Notes: generated from the letters alone by a model not told the origin. Shown: positions 1 to 9,505, counted from the first letter of the stretch. The stretch is 64,000 nucleotides of DNA from JAFGXT01 sp963677165 (GCA_963677165.2 CAXXSX010000002.1:434001-498000); one strand, 5' to 3'. Made by a program: numbers and translations.

Positions 1-1
1 C

Positions 2-1096
2 ATCATGCGTATTGCTCTATGGAAAGCGAATGTCATTACCGGCAACATGACAAAAACTCAAAAGCTGGCAGCCATAGCCAACTGGCTTTATCAAAAGAGC
101 ATTACAGGAGTTACTTCCGCAGTGAACTTCTTACGCCTTAATTTAATTTGGAAGAAAGCGGTTGAATACGGCAGTGCTGCTGCTACCTGGCTGGTGACAA
201 CGGCGCAGGCAGCTATGGCTTTAGGTTTCTGGGGAAGTTGCGCTGCCGTTTGGGGATTTACCGTTGCTTTGCTGGCATGTCCGATTACCTGGATTGTCAT
301 AGGAATTGTTGCTCTGATCGGAGCTTTGGTCGCATGTATTTATTACTGGGATGAGATTTGTGATTTTGTCGTAAAATATGCTGATTACCTGTTAATGATG
401 CTGGGTCCGATCGGCTGGGTCATCGCTGCCTTTAGAAACTGGGACAAAATTGTTGATGTACTGAAAAATATCTGGGGATGGTTCAAAAAGGCATGCCCGA
501 ATATAGCGAATCTGATTGAAAAACTATTCTCGATCTGGTGGTCGGGAGTAACCGGCATATGGACTTTCTGGAAAGGAGTATGGAATTCAATAAGTGGATT
601 CTTCTCCGGAGTATGGAACGGCATCATTGATACTTTGGCTGAAGGATTCTTATGGATTGCCAATCTCGGTTCATCTGTCTGGAACGGTTTACTGGAAGGC
701 TGCAGGGAATTCAATGAATATCTGGCAAATATGCTCTTGCCTGTTGTCCAAATGGTAGGAGGCTGGCTTGAATGGCTGGGTAATATTCCCGGTAAAATTT
801 GGGGTGCAATAACATCTATGTTTTCGGGGCTTGACGGATGGATTGGAAAAGTCCTCCGGACGGTTGCTAAAATTCCAGGACTGGGTTTTCTGGATCCTGA
901 TGTTCAGGTAAACCAGCCAAAAGTCGAACAGCCGGTTGTTTCATCGGTAACAGATGCCAGGAAAAAGGATGTGAACGCAGGAGGGCTCCGGAGCACAACC
1001 AATAATCGTACCACTAATTATGGTGGAGTAACTATTAATACCTCAAGTGCGGTCGGACCCGGTCAGCTTGAAGATATGTGGGCATTACAGGGATGA
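2..1096 (+). CDS. Phage tail tape measure protein, C-terminal part (5' end outside window)
   Basis: The frame is open to the left edge, so this is the end of a longer gene; the ATG at 5 is probably internal. Tape measure proteins set tail length and sit inside the tail tube. About 364 residues are visible. A hydrophobic stretch (residues about 60-115) is followed by many Trp-rich segments of the W-x-x-x-x-G-x-W type (about 155-280) and a polar, Asn/Thr-rich tail. Long hydrophobic segments and tryptophan repeats are usual in this family. The position directly before DUF2590-like, baseplate J and tail protein I genes fits a P2/K139-like tail operon. The stop overlaps the next start by ATGA. Confidence 0.8.
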   Translation: MMRIALWKANVITGNMTKTQKLAAIANWLYQKSITGVTSAVNFLRLNLIWKKAVEYGSAAATWLVTTAQAAMALGFWGSCAAVWGFTVALLACPITWIVIGIVALIGALVACIYYWDEICDFVVKYADYLLMMLGPIGWVIAAFRNWDKIVDVLKNIWGWFKKACPNIANLIEKLFSIWWSGVTGIWTFWKGVWNSISGFFSGVWNGIIDTLAEGFLWIANLGSSVWNGLLEGCREFNEYLANMLLPVVQMVGGWLEWLGNIPGKIWGAITSMFSGLDGWIGKVLRTVAKIPGLGFLDPDVQVNQPKVEQPVVSSVTDARKKDVNAGGLRSTTNNRTTNYGGVTINTSSAVGPGQLEDMWALQG

Positions 1097-1434
1097 GTAC
1101 ATACAGCGACATACAGATAAAAGACGACGATGTTAATATTGACGACAACACCCAGGCAACAATAATCTATGACTTGGACGTAATTGCACAGGATCTGATT
1201 CATGCGATCCGGGAAAGCGGTTACCTGGTTGAATGTGTGGCAGAGCGTTCTCAGGAACGGCGTCAGCTACTGTTGCAAAAAATCATTCTACTGGTTGAAG
1301 ATGACGAACGGATTATACCGGGTACCGTTACGATCACTGCGTCGGAAGATAATTTTACAGATAACAAGGGCGTGTGGAATTTGACTGCCACTACATACGA
1401 ATTCGGAACAACCAGCCTTGAGCTGTCTTCATAG
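1093..1434 (+). CDS. Phage tail/baseplate-associated protein (DUF2590-like)
   Basis: Small acidic protein of 113 residues. I chose the ATG at 1093 because it forms an ATGA overlap with the tape measure stop; an ATG at 1078 would add only five residues. The middle part (QERRQLLLQKIILLVEDDERIIPGT region, about residues 55-80) looks like a wedge-type baseplate protein, and K139-like phages carry a DUF2590 protein exactly between tape measure and baseplate J. The family name is recalled from gene order more than from sequence. It probably works in baseplate assembly, since the next gene starts 9 nt after its stop. Confidence 0.55.
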   Translation: MSTYSDIQIKDDDVNIDDNTQATIIYDLDVIAQDLIHAIRESGYLVECVAERSQERRQLLLQKIILLVEDDERIIPGTVTITASEDNFTDNKGVWNLTATTYEFGTTSLELSS

Positions 1435-1443
1435 GAGTATAAC

Positions 1444-2646
1444 ATGAGTTTGACACTTGATGACTTAACCACAGAACAGCAGCTGTTCGCTGATGCCCTG
1501 GAAGAAGCAGGAATGCCGATCACAGAAGATGACATCAAAGAGGTTCTTCAGGAGATTGCAGATGATTCGAATTTGGACATTGCTAATACCAGCCAGTATT
1601 CAGCTTTTTGGAACTTTTGCCAGGAGGCAATCATTTCTCCGACTGAATTCCTGACTGCGTTTCTGATCAAGAACACAATGCCTGGACTATATGTTAAAAC
1701 TGCAGAAGGAGAGATGCTTGATATTATTGCCTGGGGCTATGAAATAACACGTAATGAAGCGGTAAAAATGCAAGGTGAACTTACGTTTTCCAGATCAAGT
1801 TCGGAACAAGCGGTAACAATTCCTGCCGGCACAATAGTCCGGACTATTGAAATTAACTCCAATATTTATCGAGTATCTACTATTGACGATGCGGTGCTGG
1901 AAGAAGGCGTCAGTTCTTTACGTGTGTTGTGTGAAGCAGAGGAAGCAGGTAGTGCATATAATCTAGCTGCATCATATTTTTCAATATTGGATTCCGATGT
2001 CCCGGGCGTTACCGGCGTAACCAATGAATCGGATTACCTGATAACAGCTGGAGAAGATGAAGAAACCGATGAAGATCTCAGACTGAGATTGCAGAACCAT
2101 TTCTCCGCGGTTACAGATTGGCATACAGATGCGAAGTATAAAGCAATGATCGCAGAACAGACCGGATTCAGTATTGACCATATCTTTTTTGATCATGATA
2201 TACCTCGTGGCGCCGGCTCTGCAGATGCCTATATTTTGTTTGATTATGGAGTATCATCAACTTCCACATTGGAAGCAATTAATGAATATATTTCCACGGA
2301 TGGAAACCACGGTCATGGTGATGATCTGGTAGTAAAAGCAATACCGGAAACCGAATATGATGTTTCCGTCGAGGTACAATTTTCTGACTCCACTACAGAA
2401 GAAGAGGCCACGGAATTTCTCAGCCAGATCGAGCAGTTCATCCGCTGCGCCTTTCGGGAAAATACCGATTACTCAGATTATGTAACTCAAACATGGCCAT
2501 ATGCTCGTTTCAGCTTTTCAAAGCTGTCCGGAGAGCTTCACAGTTATTTCTCCGATATAGCTGCTTTGACCTGGGGACAAGATGACATCGAAACAACGCT
2601 GGATATTGCACGGCTCGGAACTTTAACCGTAACGGAGGCTGAATGA
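1444..2646 (+). CDS. Baseplate J-like protein (P2 gpJ / Mu gp47 type)
   Basis: 400-residue structural protein of the baseplate wedge, the part that triggers sheath contraction. Typical features of the family are present: an N-terminal helical part, then the region around residues 90-200 with an IPAGT motif and a GSAYN motif, then a GEDEETDEDLRLRL segment (residues about 202-215) that is a hallmark of baseplate J proteins. Length is slightly over that of P2 gpJ (about 300). A good ribosome binding site (aggag) lies 6-7 nt before the ATG. The stop overlaps the start of the tail protein I gene by ATGA, as expected for adjacent wedge proteins. Confidence 0.9.
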   Translation: MSLTLDDLTTEQQLFADALEEAGMPITEDDIKEVLQEIADDSNLDIANTSQYSAFWNFCQEAIISPTEFLTAFLIKNTMPGLYVKTAEGEMLDIIAWGYEITRNEAVKMQGELTFSRSSSEQAVTIPAGTIVRTIEINSNIYRVSTIDDAVLEEGVSSLRVLCEAEEAGSAYNLAASYFSILDSDVPGVTGVTNESDYLITAGEDEETDEDLRLRLQNHFSAVTDWHTDAKYKAMIAEQTGFSIDHIFFDHDIPRGAGSADAYILFDYGVSSTSTLEAINEYISTDGNHGHGDDLVVKAIPETEYDVSVEVQFSDSTTEEEATEFLSQIEQFIRCAFRENTDYSDYVTQTWPYARFSFSKLSGELHSYFSDIAALTWGQDDIETTLDIARLGTLTVTEAE

Positions 2647-3182
2647 GCACTGAAACCCGTGACAGAATAAGCCTGAAATTCTGGCAGAATTCCGGTCAAT
2701 TGACTCTGATCGGAGAAGTGGCCGACATTTTTTACGATAAATACCAGGCTCTGCTTGAAGATCTGACCGGTCAGGTTGACGCTGAAACGGCTCCAATAAA
2801 AATGGTGGAGCTTCTTGGCTGGGAACGTGATATCGAACGTTTTCCAGGGGAGTCAGATGAACTCTTTCGGTTACGGGTAAAATATGCTCTGGCCAATGCA
2901 CGTGACGCTGGCAGTAAAAGAGGCTTTGAAAAGATATGGGCACGTCTCGGACTGGGAGAGATTACACAGACCGAACGGTTCGATGAAGAAAACTGGGATG
3001 TTATCAATCTGGAGATTGATGAAACTGTGTTCGGTCAATATATGGAGTTGCTGGATGTGATGATCCGGCAATATGGCAGAACCTGCAGGCGCTATGAATT
3101 TGAGTCCGTCACTGAAGGAAAAGAAGGCTTCATACCATTTAATTTTAATTGTGAATATTTTAATACCAAGGCAGGACTATGA
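2643..3182 (+). CDS. Phage tail protein I (P2 gpI family)
   Basis: 179 residues, the usual size for P2 gpI. The N-terminal two thirds fit the family: a VADIFYDKYQ segment followed by a conserved ELLGWERDIERFPG core (about residues 53-66), then R-x-x-x-x-x-A-x-x-x-x-x-x-GS-K-RG-F. This baseplate wedge protein works next to baseplate J. It overlaps baseplate J by ATGA upstream and the portal gene by ATGA downstream, so it should be translated with both. Confidence 0.85.
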   Translation: MSTETRDRISLKFWQNSGQLTLIGEVADIFYDKYQALLEDLTGQVDAETAPIKMVELLGWERDIERFPGESDELFRLRVKYALANARDAGSKRGFEKIWARLGLGEITQTERFDEENWDVINLEIDETVFGQYMELLDVMIRQYGRTCRRYEFESVTEGKEGFIPFNFNCEYFNTKAGL

Positions 3183-4177
3183 GCGAAGAAAATATCAACC
3201 TTGAAGACAACTTTTTCACTTTCGGGGATCCGGAACCCGTCGAAAAAGAACACTTACTAGACTATCTGAATGTGTTTGCCGATATTGGCGGCGAATATTA
3301 CCTCCCGCCGATTGATCTCTGCGGATTATCAATGATGCGGAGAGCCAATGGTCATCATGGCAGTTGTATTATTCTTCGCTCTAACACAACGGCTAATGCT
3401 TATGTTTCCGGTCCGCTTCCGGTCCTGGAGCTGTCTTCTGCAGTAACCGACAAGCTGACATTTGGAAATGCTTATTTTCAGATACTCAGAAACTTGTTTG
3501 GACAGCCGACAGGCTTGGAGCATGTTCCTGCGTTGAATATGCGTGTCCGGACAAAAGGTCGTGGATATCGGTTACTGAAACCAAACGGAGAATATACTGA
3601 CTTTGAGCCGGATGATATTATTCATGTGAAAGAATATGATACTCAGCAACAGATTTATGGCATTCCAGATTGGATCGGAGGTTTACAATCTGCATTATTA
3701 AACCAGGACGCTACACTCTTTCGCAGGAAATATTTTGTAAACGGTGCACACCTTGGTTACATCCTTTATACATCCGATCCTAAGATGGATCCCAAGTTGG
3801 TAAAAGCCCTTCAACAGAAAGTTCGGGAAGGAAAAGGCGTCGGAAACTTCAAAAGTCTTCATGTTCATATTCCGAAAGGTGAAGAAAAAGCCTTCCAGAT
3901 TATTCCGATTGGTGATATCTCGCAGAAAGATGAATTTAAGAACATAAAAAATATCTCTGCAGCTGATGTTCGCGAGGCACACAGGGTTCCTCCAGCGCTG
4001 ATGGGAGTGGTTCCAGAAGGAGCCGCCAGCCTTGGAGATCCGGAGAAAGTCAAAGGGGTATATGAGCAAATAGAAGTTCAGTCAATGGCACGGTCCTTTG
4101 AGATTGTAAATAGAAAGTTACCGAAAAGGCTGCATCTAAAATTTATAGACTTTAAGACTGAAAAAAAGGAGGATTGA
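3179..4177 (+). CDS. Phage portal protein (P2 gpQ / PBSX family)
   Basis: 332 residues, full length for P2 gpQ (about 344). The portal is the dodecameric ring at the capsid vertex through which DNA is packaged. The start TFGDPEPV, the core QSALLNQDATLFRRKYFVNG (about residues 164-183) with GAHLGYILY after it, and the C-terminal AADVREAHRVPPALMG segment all match gpQ closely from memory. The gene looks intact. What is odd is its place: in P2-like phages the portal opens the capsid/packaging block beside the terminase, but here it is ATGA-coupled to tail protein I and followed by the tail fibre. It could be a rearranged portal gene or an extra copy. Confidence 0.88.
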   Translation: MSEENINLEDNFFTFGDPEPVEKEHLLDYLNVFADIGGEYYLPPIDLCGLSMMRRANGHHGSCIILRSNTTANAYVSGPLPVLELSSAVTDKLTFGNAYFQILRNLFGQPTGLEHVPALNMRVRTKGRGYRLLKPNGEYTDFEPDDIIHVKEYDTQQQIYGIPDWIGGLQSALLNQDATLFRRKYFVNGAHLGYILYTSDPKMDPKLVKALQQKVREGKGVGNFKSLHVHIPKGEEKAFQIIPIGDISQKDEFKNIKNISAADVREAHRVPPALMGVVPEGAASLGDPEKVKGVYEQIEVQSMARSFEIVNRKLPKRLHLKFIDFKTEKKED

Positions 4178-4182
4178 TTTAG

Positions 4183-6300
4183 ATGAGTAATTCTGTTCTA
4201 ACGTCTGCCGGCGCGGCTCTAATTGCCCAATGCCAGTTGAACGATGAAGTTCTTAATATCGACCAGATGGTATTTGCTGATATTGATGACTTGGATACTT
4301 CTGCGACTCCCTCGACTGATACAGAAATGCCGTCAATCGACGATATTGTTCACCAATGTGCGGCAACGAAAGCCGGATTGCTCAACAGTAATTCGATTGT
4401 ATATTCCGCAATATTAGATTCTTTAGTCGGTGATTTTTATATTAATTTTATGGGACTTTACTGTTCAGAACATGATGTATTAGTTGCCGTTTGTGTTATG
4501 CCAAGACATAGAAAATATGCGACGAGTTCATTTACTCTCGGAAATTCCCTTATCAAGAACTTTTCGCTTGAAATTACCGATGTTTCCAACTTGACCGGAA
4601 TCACAGTCAGTGCCGATACCTGGCAAATGGATTTTACTGCTCGACTCGTACAGATCGATGAGCGTGAAAGGCTGTCCAATTATGATATTTATGGCAGTAA
4701 ATACTTTTTTGATGACGGTTTTTCCATTGTCGAAAGCGATGGAACATATACTTTGCAGGCAGGGATTGGCTATATTGACGGAATCCGTGTAAAACTTGAT
4801 GCAGCAAAAGACCTGACTATTACAGATGATACAATTCAATATGTTTATATTGATGCCTGTTTAAATGGAGATATTACCGGCGTTGAGGCTCTTTGGTCCG
4901 TTGAAGTGTCAGATACTGAACAGTCGAATTATGTTGATGACGCCAGCCAGCAGCATTTTGTTGAATTGCTTGGAACCATTGCTGCAGATGGAACAATTAC
5001 AGACAGCCGAGAAAGTGATGACAGTTCGATTATAGGTGAGCAGGATATTGAAAGTCAGATTAATGAACACAATACAGATCCGGACGCTCATCCCGATACA
5101 TTTGATCCGTTGGGCGCAGCTGATGAGGCTATTGAAGCTAATATGCTGACTGCAGACAAAACGCTGACATTTGATAACAGCATGACCGCTGCGGAAATAC
5201 AAGCGTTAATTGACGCTGTGCCAAAAAATCTAGGTGGCTACACCTTAACGATGCAATTTGCTGATGGTACTTTTGCGTTGGTATCTACTCTTAGCCTCAT
5301 AGGCTTTTATGGAGGTATTCTTAATGTCTATGGGTCTGCGGATGATTTCGCCTATTCAACCAGTAAAAGTGTGCAACTCATGTACACAGGTGCTGGCTCC
5401 ACAGCATTATTATTTGCTCGGGTGTCAGCGCAAGTATATATATATGGTATTACTATAGGCAACAACGCTGAAATAGCTAGTTTTATGGCAATACGTACAA
5501 ATCAATGCGCTAACATACATATCAGATATTGTGTACTTCGGGGACAATCTGACGACATATCTGATTATCATTATGGGATTATCAACTATCAGTCCCAGTT
5601 GACTCTGCAAGACAGCTATATCAATAATTTACATTTTGGACTGTATTCAGAATACGGCGGAGATAATACCATTTTGGGGTGTTATTGCGGAACTAACACA
5701 TATGATATGTGGGTATCCAGTAGCAAGATTACTGCTGAAAACTTTGGTAAGTCTAATTACCCCAACAGCTCCTATACTAAACCAGGTGGCACGATCAATG
5801 GGCATGCCTCCGACCGTGTAGGGCAAATAACAACTAATCAACGAACGACCATGCAAGATGCGCTGTTAATGCGTGGTAGCTCCATTACCAAAGCAGACTA
5901 CCCCTTGCTTGTATCTTTTGCAGAAAACAGTAGTTTTATTAAGACCGCTGCCGAACTTGCCGCCGATGAAACTTTACGGACTTTTTTCACAGAGGATGCA
6001 GACGATGACACCATTCTTTACTTACCAGACTGGCGAGGCGTTTCAACACGTGGTCTTGACCCGTCTGGCACTTTTGACCCTGATGGAGCAAGTCGGTCAC
6101 TAATGAGCTACCAGGCTGATGCCTATGCCAGCCATACACATACTATTAACTATGGTATAAGTGGATCATCAAGCACAGAGTCTGTATATGGTGATACTGA
6201 CAATAACACACTCACAGGTACTAAGCCCACAAATGCATCCGGTGGAACTGAAACCCGTGGCAAAAACGTTGCCGTTAACTACTTTATTTATTATAATTAG
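4183..6300 (+). CDS. Phage tail fibre protein (tail-collar/DUF3751-like N-terminus)
   Basis: 705 residues with a strong ribosome binding site (aaggagg) before the ATG. The N-terminal part (about 1-200) resembles the DUF3751 tail-fibre head that plugs into the baseplate: it begins with a short SNSVLTSAGAALIAQ segment. The middle (about 340-540) is rich in short Ile/Tyr/Gly strands like a right-handed beta-helix. The C-terminus (about 620-705) has LPDWRGVSTRGLDP and an ASHTHT motif, as in phage tail collar domains, ending with a VAVNYFIYYN strand. This is the receptor-binding fibre. The fibre assembly gene follows 11 nt later. Confidence 0.85.
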   Translation: MSNSVLTSAGAALIAQCQLNDEVLNIDQMVFADIDDLDTSATPSTDTEMPSIDDIVHQCAATKAGLLNSNSIVYSAILDSLVGDFYINFMGLYCSEHDVLVAVCVMPRHRKYATSSFTLGNSLIKNFSLEITDVSNLTGITVSADTWQMDFTARLVQIDERERLSNYDIYGSKYFFDDGFSIVESDGTYTLQAGIGYIDGIRVKLDAAKDLTITDDTIQYVYIDACLNGDITGVEALWSVEVSDTEQSNYVDDASQQHFVELLGTIAADGTITDSRESDDSSIIGEQDIESQINEHNTDPDAHPDTFDPLGAADEAIEANMLTADKTLTFDNSMTAAEIQALIDAVPKNLGGYTLTMQFADGTFALVSTLSLIGFYGGILNVYGSADDFAYSTSKSVQLMYTGAGSTALLFARVSAQVYIYGITIGNNAEIASFMAIRTNQCANIHIRYCVLRGQSDDISDYHYGIINYQSQLTLQDSYINNLHFGLYSEYGGDNTILGCYCGTNTYDMWVSSSKITAENFGKSNYPNSSYTKPGGTINGHASDRVGQITTNQRTTMQDALLMRGSSITKADYPLLVSFAENSSFIKTAAELAADETLRTFFTEDADDDTILYLPDWRGVSTRGLDPSGTFDPDGASRSLMSYQADAYASHTHTINYGISGSSSTESVYGDTDNNTLTGTKPTNASGGTETRGKNVAVNYFIYYN

Positions 6301-6311
6301 GAGGCTTTTAA

Positions 6312-7049
6312 ATGTCTGATACTGATACTGATACAGCTATTGAAGAAACCTATGTGTTACGCACTCTAAAATTTTGGGATAGTAATAAGGTTTATACCCA
6401 CACAGAAACAGTCAAGATGCAAAGTGATTTAGGAAATCCCCGAAATTGTACCGAAACCGACCTGCCAGATTTAGGCGAAAACGAGGCGGCGCAATGGAAC
6501 GGCGAAAGCTGGGATACGGTCGCAGATTACCGGGGAACTGTTGTCTACAGCACCACTGACCAAACACAAACAACCTGGTCGGCAGTCGGTGCTATTGATG
6601 ACGGTTACACCGAAACCGCCCCGCCTGAAAGTTACCCGGACTATTACAAATGGGATTCGGATTCTAGCTCCTGGATTGTTAATACCAGTAAAAAATCTGA
6701 GGTGCTGGCAGAACTCGTTGAACAATTCAATGCGGCCACGCAGTCGTTGATTCTGGAAAGCACTGTGACTTTTTCTAGTGATGCCGGATCAATTACCGTT
6801 ACTTGCGACGAAAGCACGCAGCAGAACGCAGCATTGCAGTATCCGCTGGTTTCGGAAAAGGATTATCCTTACACTGTTTGGGACAAAACCGAAAGTCTGG
6901 ATCTGGTAGACGCAGACGAACTGGCCGAGTTTTACAAATTGATCATGAATAAACCGCAAGAGATCCGGACGGAACGAAAGACAACCCGGGATACTTTTTA
7001 TGACATGACCACTGCCGAGATCATCGAGCAGCTGGATGCATTAAGCTAA
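6312..7049 (+). CDS. Tail fibre assembly protein-like
   Basis: 245 residues, directly after the fibre gene with its own aggagg site. The N-terminal half is low in recognisable motifs and rich in Thr, Asp and Trp. The C-terminal part (about 150-245) contains a YTVWDKTESLDL segment and a helical KPQEIRTERKTTRD end, similar to DUF4376/tail assembly chaperone proteins. Such proteins help fold or attach the fibre. The call rests on position and the C-terminal pattern; no catalytic function is expected. Confidence 0.6.
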   Translation: MSDTDTDTAIEETYVLRTLKFWDSNKVYTHTETVKMQSDLGNPRNCTETDLPDLGENEAAQWNGESWDTVADYRGTVVYSTTDQTQTTWSAVGAIDDGYTETAPPESYPDYYKWDSDSSSWIVNTSKKSEVLAELVEQFNAATQSLILESTVTFSSDAGSITVTCDESTQQNAALQYPLVSEKDYPYTVWDKTESLDLVDADELAEFYKLIMNKPQEIRTERKTTRDTFYDMTTAEIIEQLDALS

Positions 7050-7071
7050 TACCGCAATCACAGGGGGGATC

Positions 7072-7305
7072 ATGAGCGACGAGGATAAAAAAGATATAGC
7101 CGAGCTGGTAGCTCAGAACATTCAGGCCCAGCCATGTCCGCATGGGTTAACAACCGAAGAGGTTGCTGTACTGAAAGAATTTGCCCAGGCTTGGACCAGC
7201 AGCAAAAAAACGTTTATCAAAACAATTGTGTCCGGCATTGGATATGCAATTCTTGTTGCCATTTTTCTTGGAGTTATTGCAAAATTAAAGGAGCTGATAA
7301 AATGA
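7072..7305 (+). CDS. Small single-span membrane protein, holin-like
   Basis: 77 residues with a strong caggggggat site. The N-terminus is acidic and polar and includes a CPHGLTTEEV segment (about 24-33). One hydrophobic span (about residues 53-70, SGIGYAILVAIFLGVIA) ends in a short basic-acidic tail. The size, single span and position in the late operon suggest a holin or other lysis-associated protein, but no endolysin is visible beside it, so this is only inference. It overlaps the next gene by ATGA. Confidence 0.5.
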   Translation: MSDEDKKDIAELVAQNIQAQPCPHGLTTEEVAVLKEFAQAWTSSKKTFIKTIVSGIGYAILVAIFLGVIAKLKELIK

Positions 7306-8009
7306 GATTTTTAATCATAATTCTGGCGGCCATATCAATGGCCTGTCTAACCGGCTGCGGTGTTTTTTCTTCTGCTACCGAACAGGCAAAAGCATACACC
7401 GGCGCAGATCTGCATCTGGCTAGCGATGCAAAAAAGCTGGATCAGGCAACCGAAACAATCGATAAAACCAGCAAAAATACGGAAGTTTTAAGAGCGTCGA
7501 CCGTTGTAAAATCTGTTGCAACGGAGCTTAAAAAAAAAGATAATGTGGCGAAAGCGCTGCAGCAAAGCCATGATGCACTTCAGAAAGAAAATACAGAGCT
7601 TAAGAGCAGCAAACAAAAGCGAGTAGATAACTTTTTTTTCTGTGGAATTGTTGCCGGTGGCGTTATGGTTGCAGCCAGTATTATCTTGTTTGTTGCAGCC
7701 AATGCGTCCGGAGTCGTTACCCTTACCGGATTAGCTATTCAGATGTTTATTGCCGGGCTAGGAATTATGCTGGCCAGCGGTGTCATGTTCGTGTTTTTCT
7801 TCTGGGGTGTAATGATTTTAGGGGTTGTCCTTTTGGGATGGTTAATCATGCTCATCTTTAAGATCTACAAAGACGGCAAATCATTTATGGAATTATCCGG
7901 TAGCGTGTCCGGAGATAATAACAGCTTCAGTAAACGAACACAGACACTTCTTGAGAAGTTCCAAAAAAAGCAACAACCAAAAACGGAGACAGCAACCAAT
8001 GGATGTTAA
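7302..8009 (+). CDS. Phage-encoded lipoprotein with three membrane spans
   Basis: 235 residues starting at the ATGA overlap. A lipoprotein signal peptide ends in the lipobox LTGC (Cys about 15-16), followed by a polar coiled-coil-prone stretch rich in Lys, Gln and Thr (about 20-105). Three long hydrophobic segments follow (about 108-190), then a polar tail with poly-Lys/Gln. A lipidated N-terminus joined by a helical spacer to several membrane spans is unusual; spanin-type lysis proteins have the lipobox but not three spans. It could serve lysis or superinfection exclusion. I do not recognise the family. Confidence 0.6.
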   Translation: MRFLIIILAAISMACLTGCGVFSSATEQAKAYTGADLHLASDAKKLDQATETIDKTSKNTEVLRASTVVKSVATELKKKDNVAKALQQSHDALQKENTELKSSKQKRVDNFFFCGIVAGGVMVAASIILFVAANASGVVTLTGLAIQMFIAGLGIMLASGVMFVFFFWGVMILGVVLLGWLIMLIFKIYKDGKSFMELSGSVSGDNNSFSKRTQTLLEKFQKKQQPKTETATNGC

Positions 8010-8991
8010 TTTTCATTATTACGCAACGTACCTGGTAGCAGCCCGGGCCGGATATTGTCAGGCAGACGCCCGGGTAATCGCTCACGCCTGCCAGATGGTC
8101 GATGACAACGACACAAAATTTAAAATAGACGCCGGTTATCCGTCTGAATACAGCAATTACGTAAGTCAGACCATGAATATTGCAAAACCCCGGGAGGATC
8201 TGCTGCGGTTTTATTTGTTTCATCATTTTATGCCAGGTGATCCGGGACACATTGATGCCAGACGTAAAGATGGAAAACGGCACGTCCTGAATACCACGCC
8301 TAACAGCAAAAACGCCCGAGCGGTCTTCCGGAAGGCAAAAGCAACCGGCAATTTGTACATGATCGGTATTGCCTGCCACATGATGGCAGATACTTACGCC
8401 CATCAAAATTTTATCGGTTATAAAGACGACATGAATGCAATGTCCGGAGTGCTGCAGGCTGCCATTCAAAATATTGGCCATGCTGACGCATTGACTAAAC
8501 CGGACGAAATAGGACTGTCCTGGACTGACGACAGACTTATGAAACCAGTTCGACATAACAATGAAATCTTTCTCGATGCAGCACAATGTTTGTTTTACTT
8601 GTTAAAGGACAAATCTGATCTTCACATTCATGACGAAGCTGCTTGTCTAAATATGGATCTTTGCAATGCCTTCCGCCGGTGGAAGCCTGCCGATCGGATT
8701 CATTACATGAAGGAGTTGGCAAAAGAACCGGAATACAGCAGTCTGGATGTGCCTGTGTTAGGAGGGTTTAAGCTACCGGATTATGATGCAGACGTCTGGT
8801 TCGATGACGCAATCATTAACGATCGTCACCAAGCGCTGAAATGGCTGGCGCCACGTTGGGCGTGGAAGTCCGGCAATTACAAACAAAGCAATTGGTATCA
8901 GTTCCAGGAAGCCGTCAAAGCTTACCAGGATATTTGCTGGTCTGTGTTAAATGATTCTGTTTTTTCTCAAATCTGCCTAAAAAATCTGTAA
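7999..8991 (+). CDS. DUF6765 family protein
   Basis: 330 residues. I chose the ATG at 7999 because the protein then begins MDVNFHYYATYLVAARAG, the typical start of DUF6765 proteins, and overlaps the previous gene by 11 nt. His/Asp-rich motifs are spread through the chain: HACQMVDDN (about 29-37), FHHFMPGDPGHID (about 74-86) and HMMADTYAHQNF (about 130-141). Several His and Asp pairs suggest metal binding, as in HD or phospholipase C/zinc-type helical proteins, so a hydrolase is possible. The family has no known role. In this phage it sits between membrane proteins and baseplate genes. Confidence 0.7.
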   Translation: MDVNFHYYATYLVAARAGYCQADARVIAHACQMVDDNDTKFKIDAGYPSEYSNYVSQTMNIAKPREDLLRFYLFHHFMPGDPGHIDARRKDGKRHVLNTTPNSKNARAVFRKAKATGNLYMIGIACHMMADTYAHQNFIGYKDDMNAMSGVLQAAIQNIGHADALTKPDEIGLSWTDDRLMKPVRHNNEIFLDAAQCLFYLLKDKSDLHIHDEAACLNMDLCNAFRRWKPADRIHYMKELAKEPEYSSLDVPVLGGFKLPDYDADVWFDDAIINDRHQALKWLAPRWAWKSGNYKQSNWYQFQEAVKAYQDICWSVLNDSVFSQICLKNL

Positions 8992-9001
8992 AGGTGAAAA
9001 A

Positions 9002-9505
9002 GTGATTATATCCGGAAATGGTTTAGAATTAACCGTCGAGTCGATTGGCAAAAACGTCAAGGTTGAAGCTTCTGCGGAATTTGATCGGAAAGACTTGTCC
9101 GGGCAAAATAGTTCCAGTGAAGTCTCGGCTGCCGGCAACAAGCCGAAACGCATTAGAGTTTCCATGATGGTCGAGAAAAAGAAAGCTGATAATATTACAA
9201 CGCTTTTAAAAATGGCCGAGGCATTCGATTCTGACGGAAATCCAATCATATATACTATTTCAAGCAAGATTTCAAGAGTAATGCAGATCCGACAGGCTAT
9301 TTTCGATGGCGATGTCCGTGTCCGGGAATCGGAAGGATTATTAAGCTTTGATGTACACTTCGAACTCAAGGAAATGAGTTCTCCGGCAGAGAAAAAAGAA
9401 GAAAGAGAACGCAGCAAAGCAAGCGAAAAAGTTGAAACTGCCGACGGAGAAGTTCAAGTTGGCAGCGCTAATCATGAGAAAGTGGTCGAGGCTGCCTCAA
9501 CATGA
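9002..9505 (+). CDS. Phage baseplate-associated protein
   Basis: 167 residues from a GTG start with an aaggtg site. The first 125 residues look like a compact alpha/beta fold (RIRVSMMVEKKKADNITTLL; LSFDVHFELKE); the last 40 are a charged, low-complexity linker rich in Lys, Glu, Ala and Ser. It is ATGA-coupled to the hub-like gene and so belongs to the baseplate hub/spike group. K139-like phages encode a similar small protein here. The exact role is unknown. Confidence 0.55.
   Translation: MIISGNGLELTVESIGKNVKVEASAEFDRKDLSGQNSSSEVSAAGNKPKRIRVSMMVEKKKADNITTLLKMAEAFDSDGNPIIYTISSKISRVMQIRQAIFDGDVRVRESEGLLSFDVHFELKEMSSPAEKKEERERSKASEKVETADGEVQVGSANHEKVVEAAST

Noticed and set aside
4183..6300. Tail fibre as target of a diversity-generating retroelement
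   Set aside because: No reverse transcriptase and no template repeat were found beside it.
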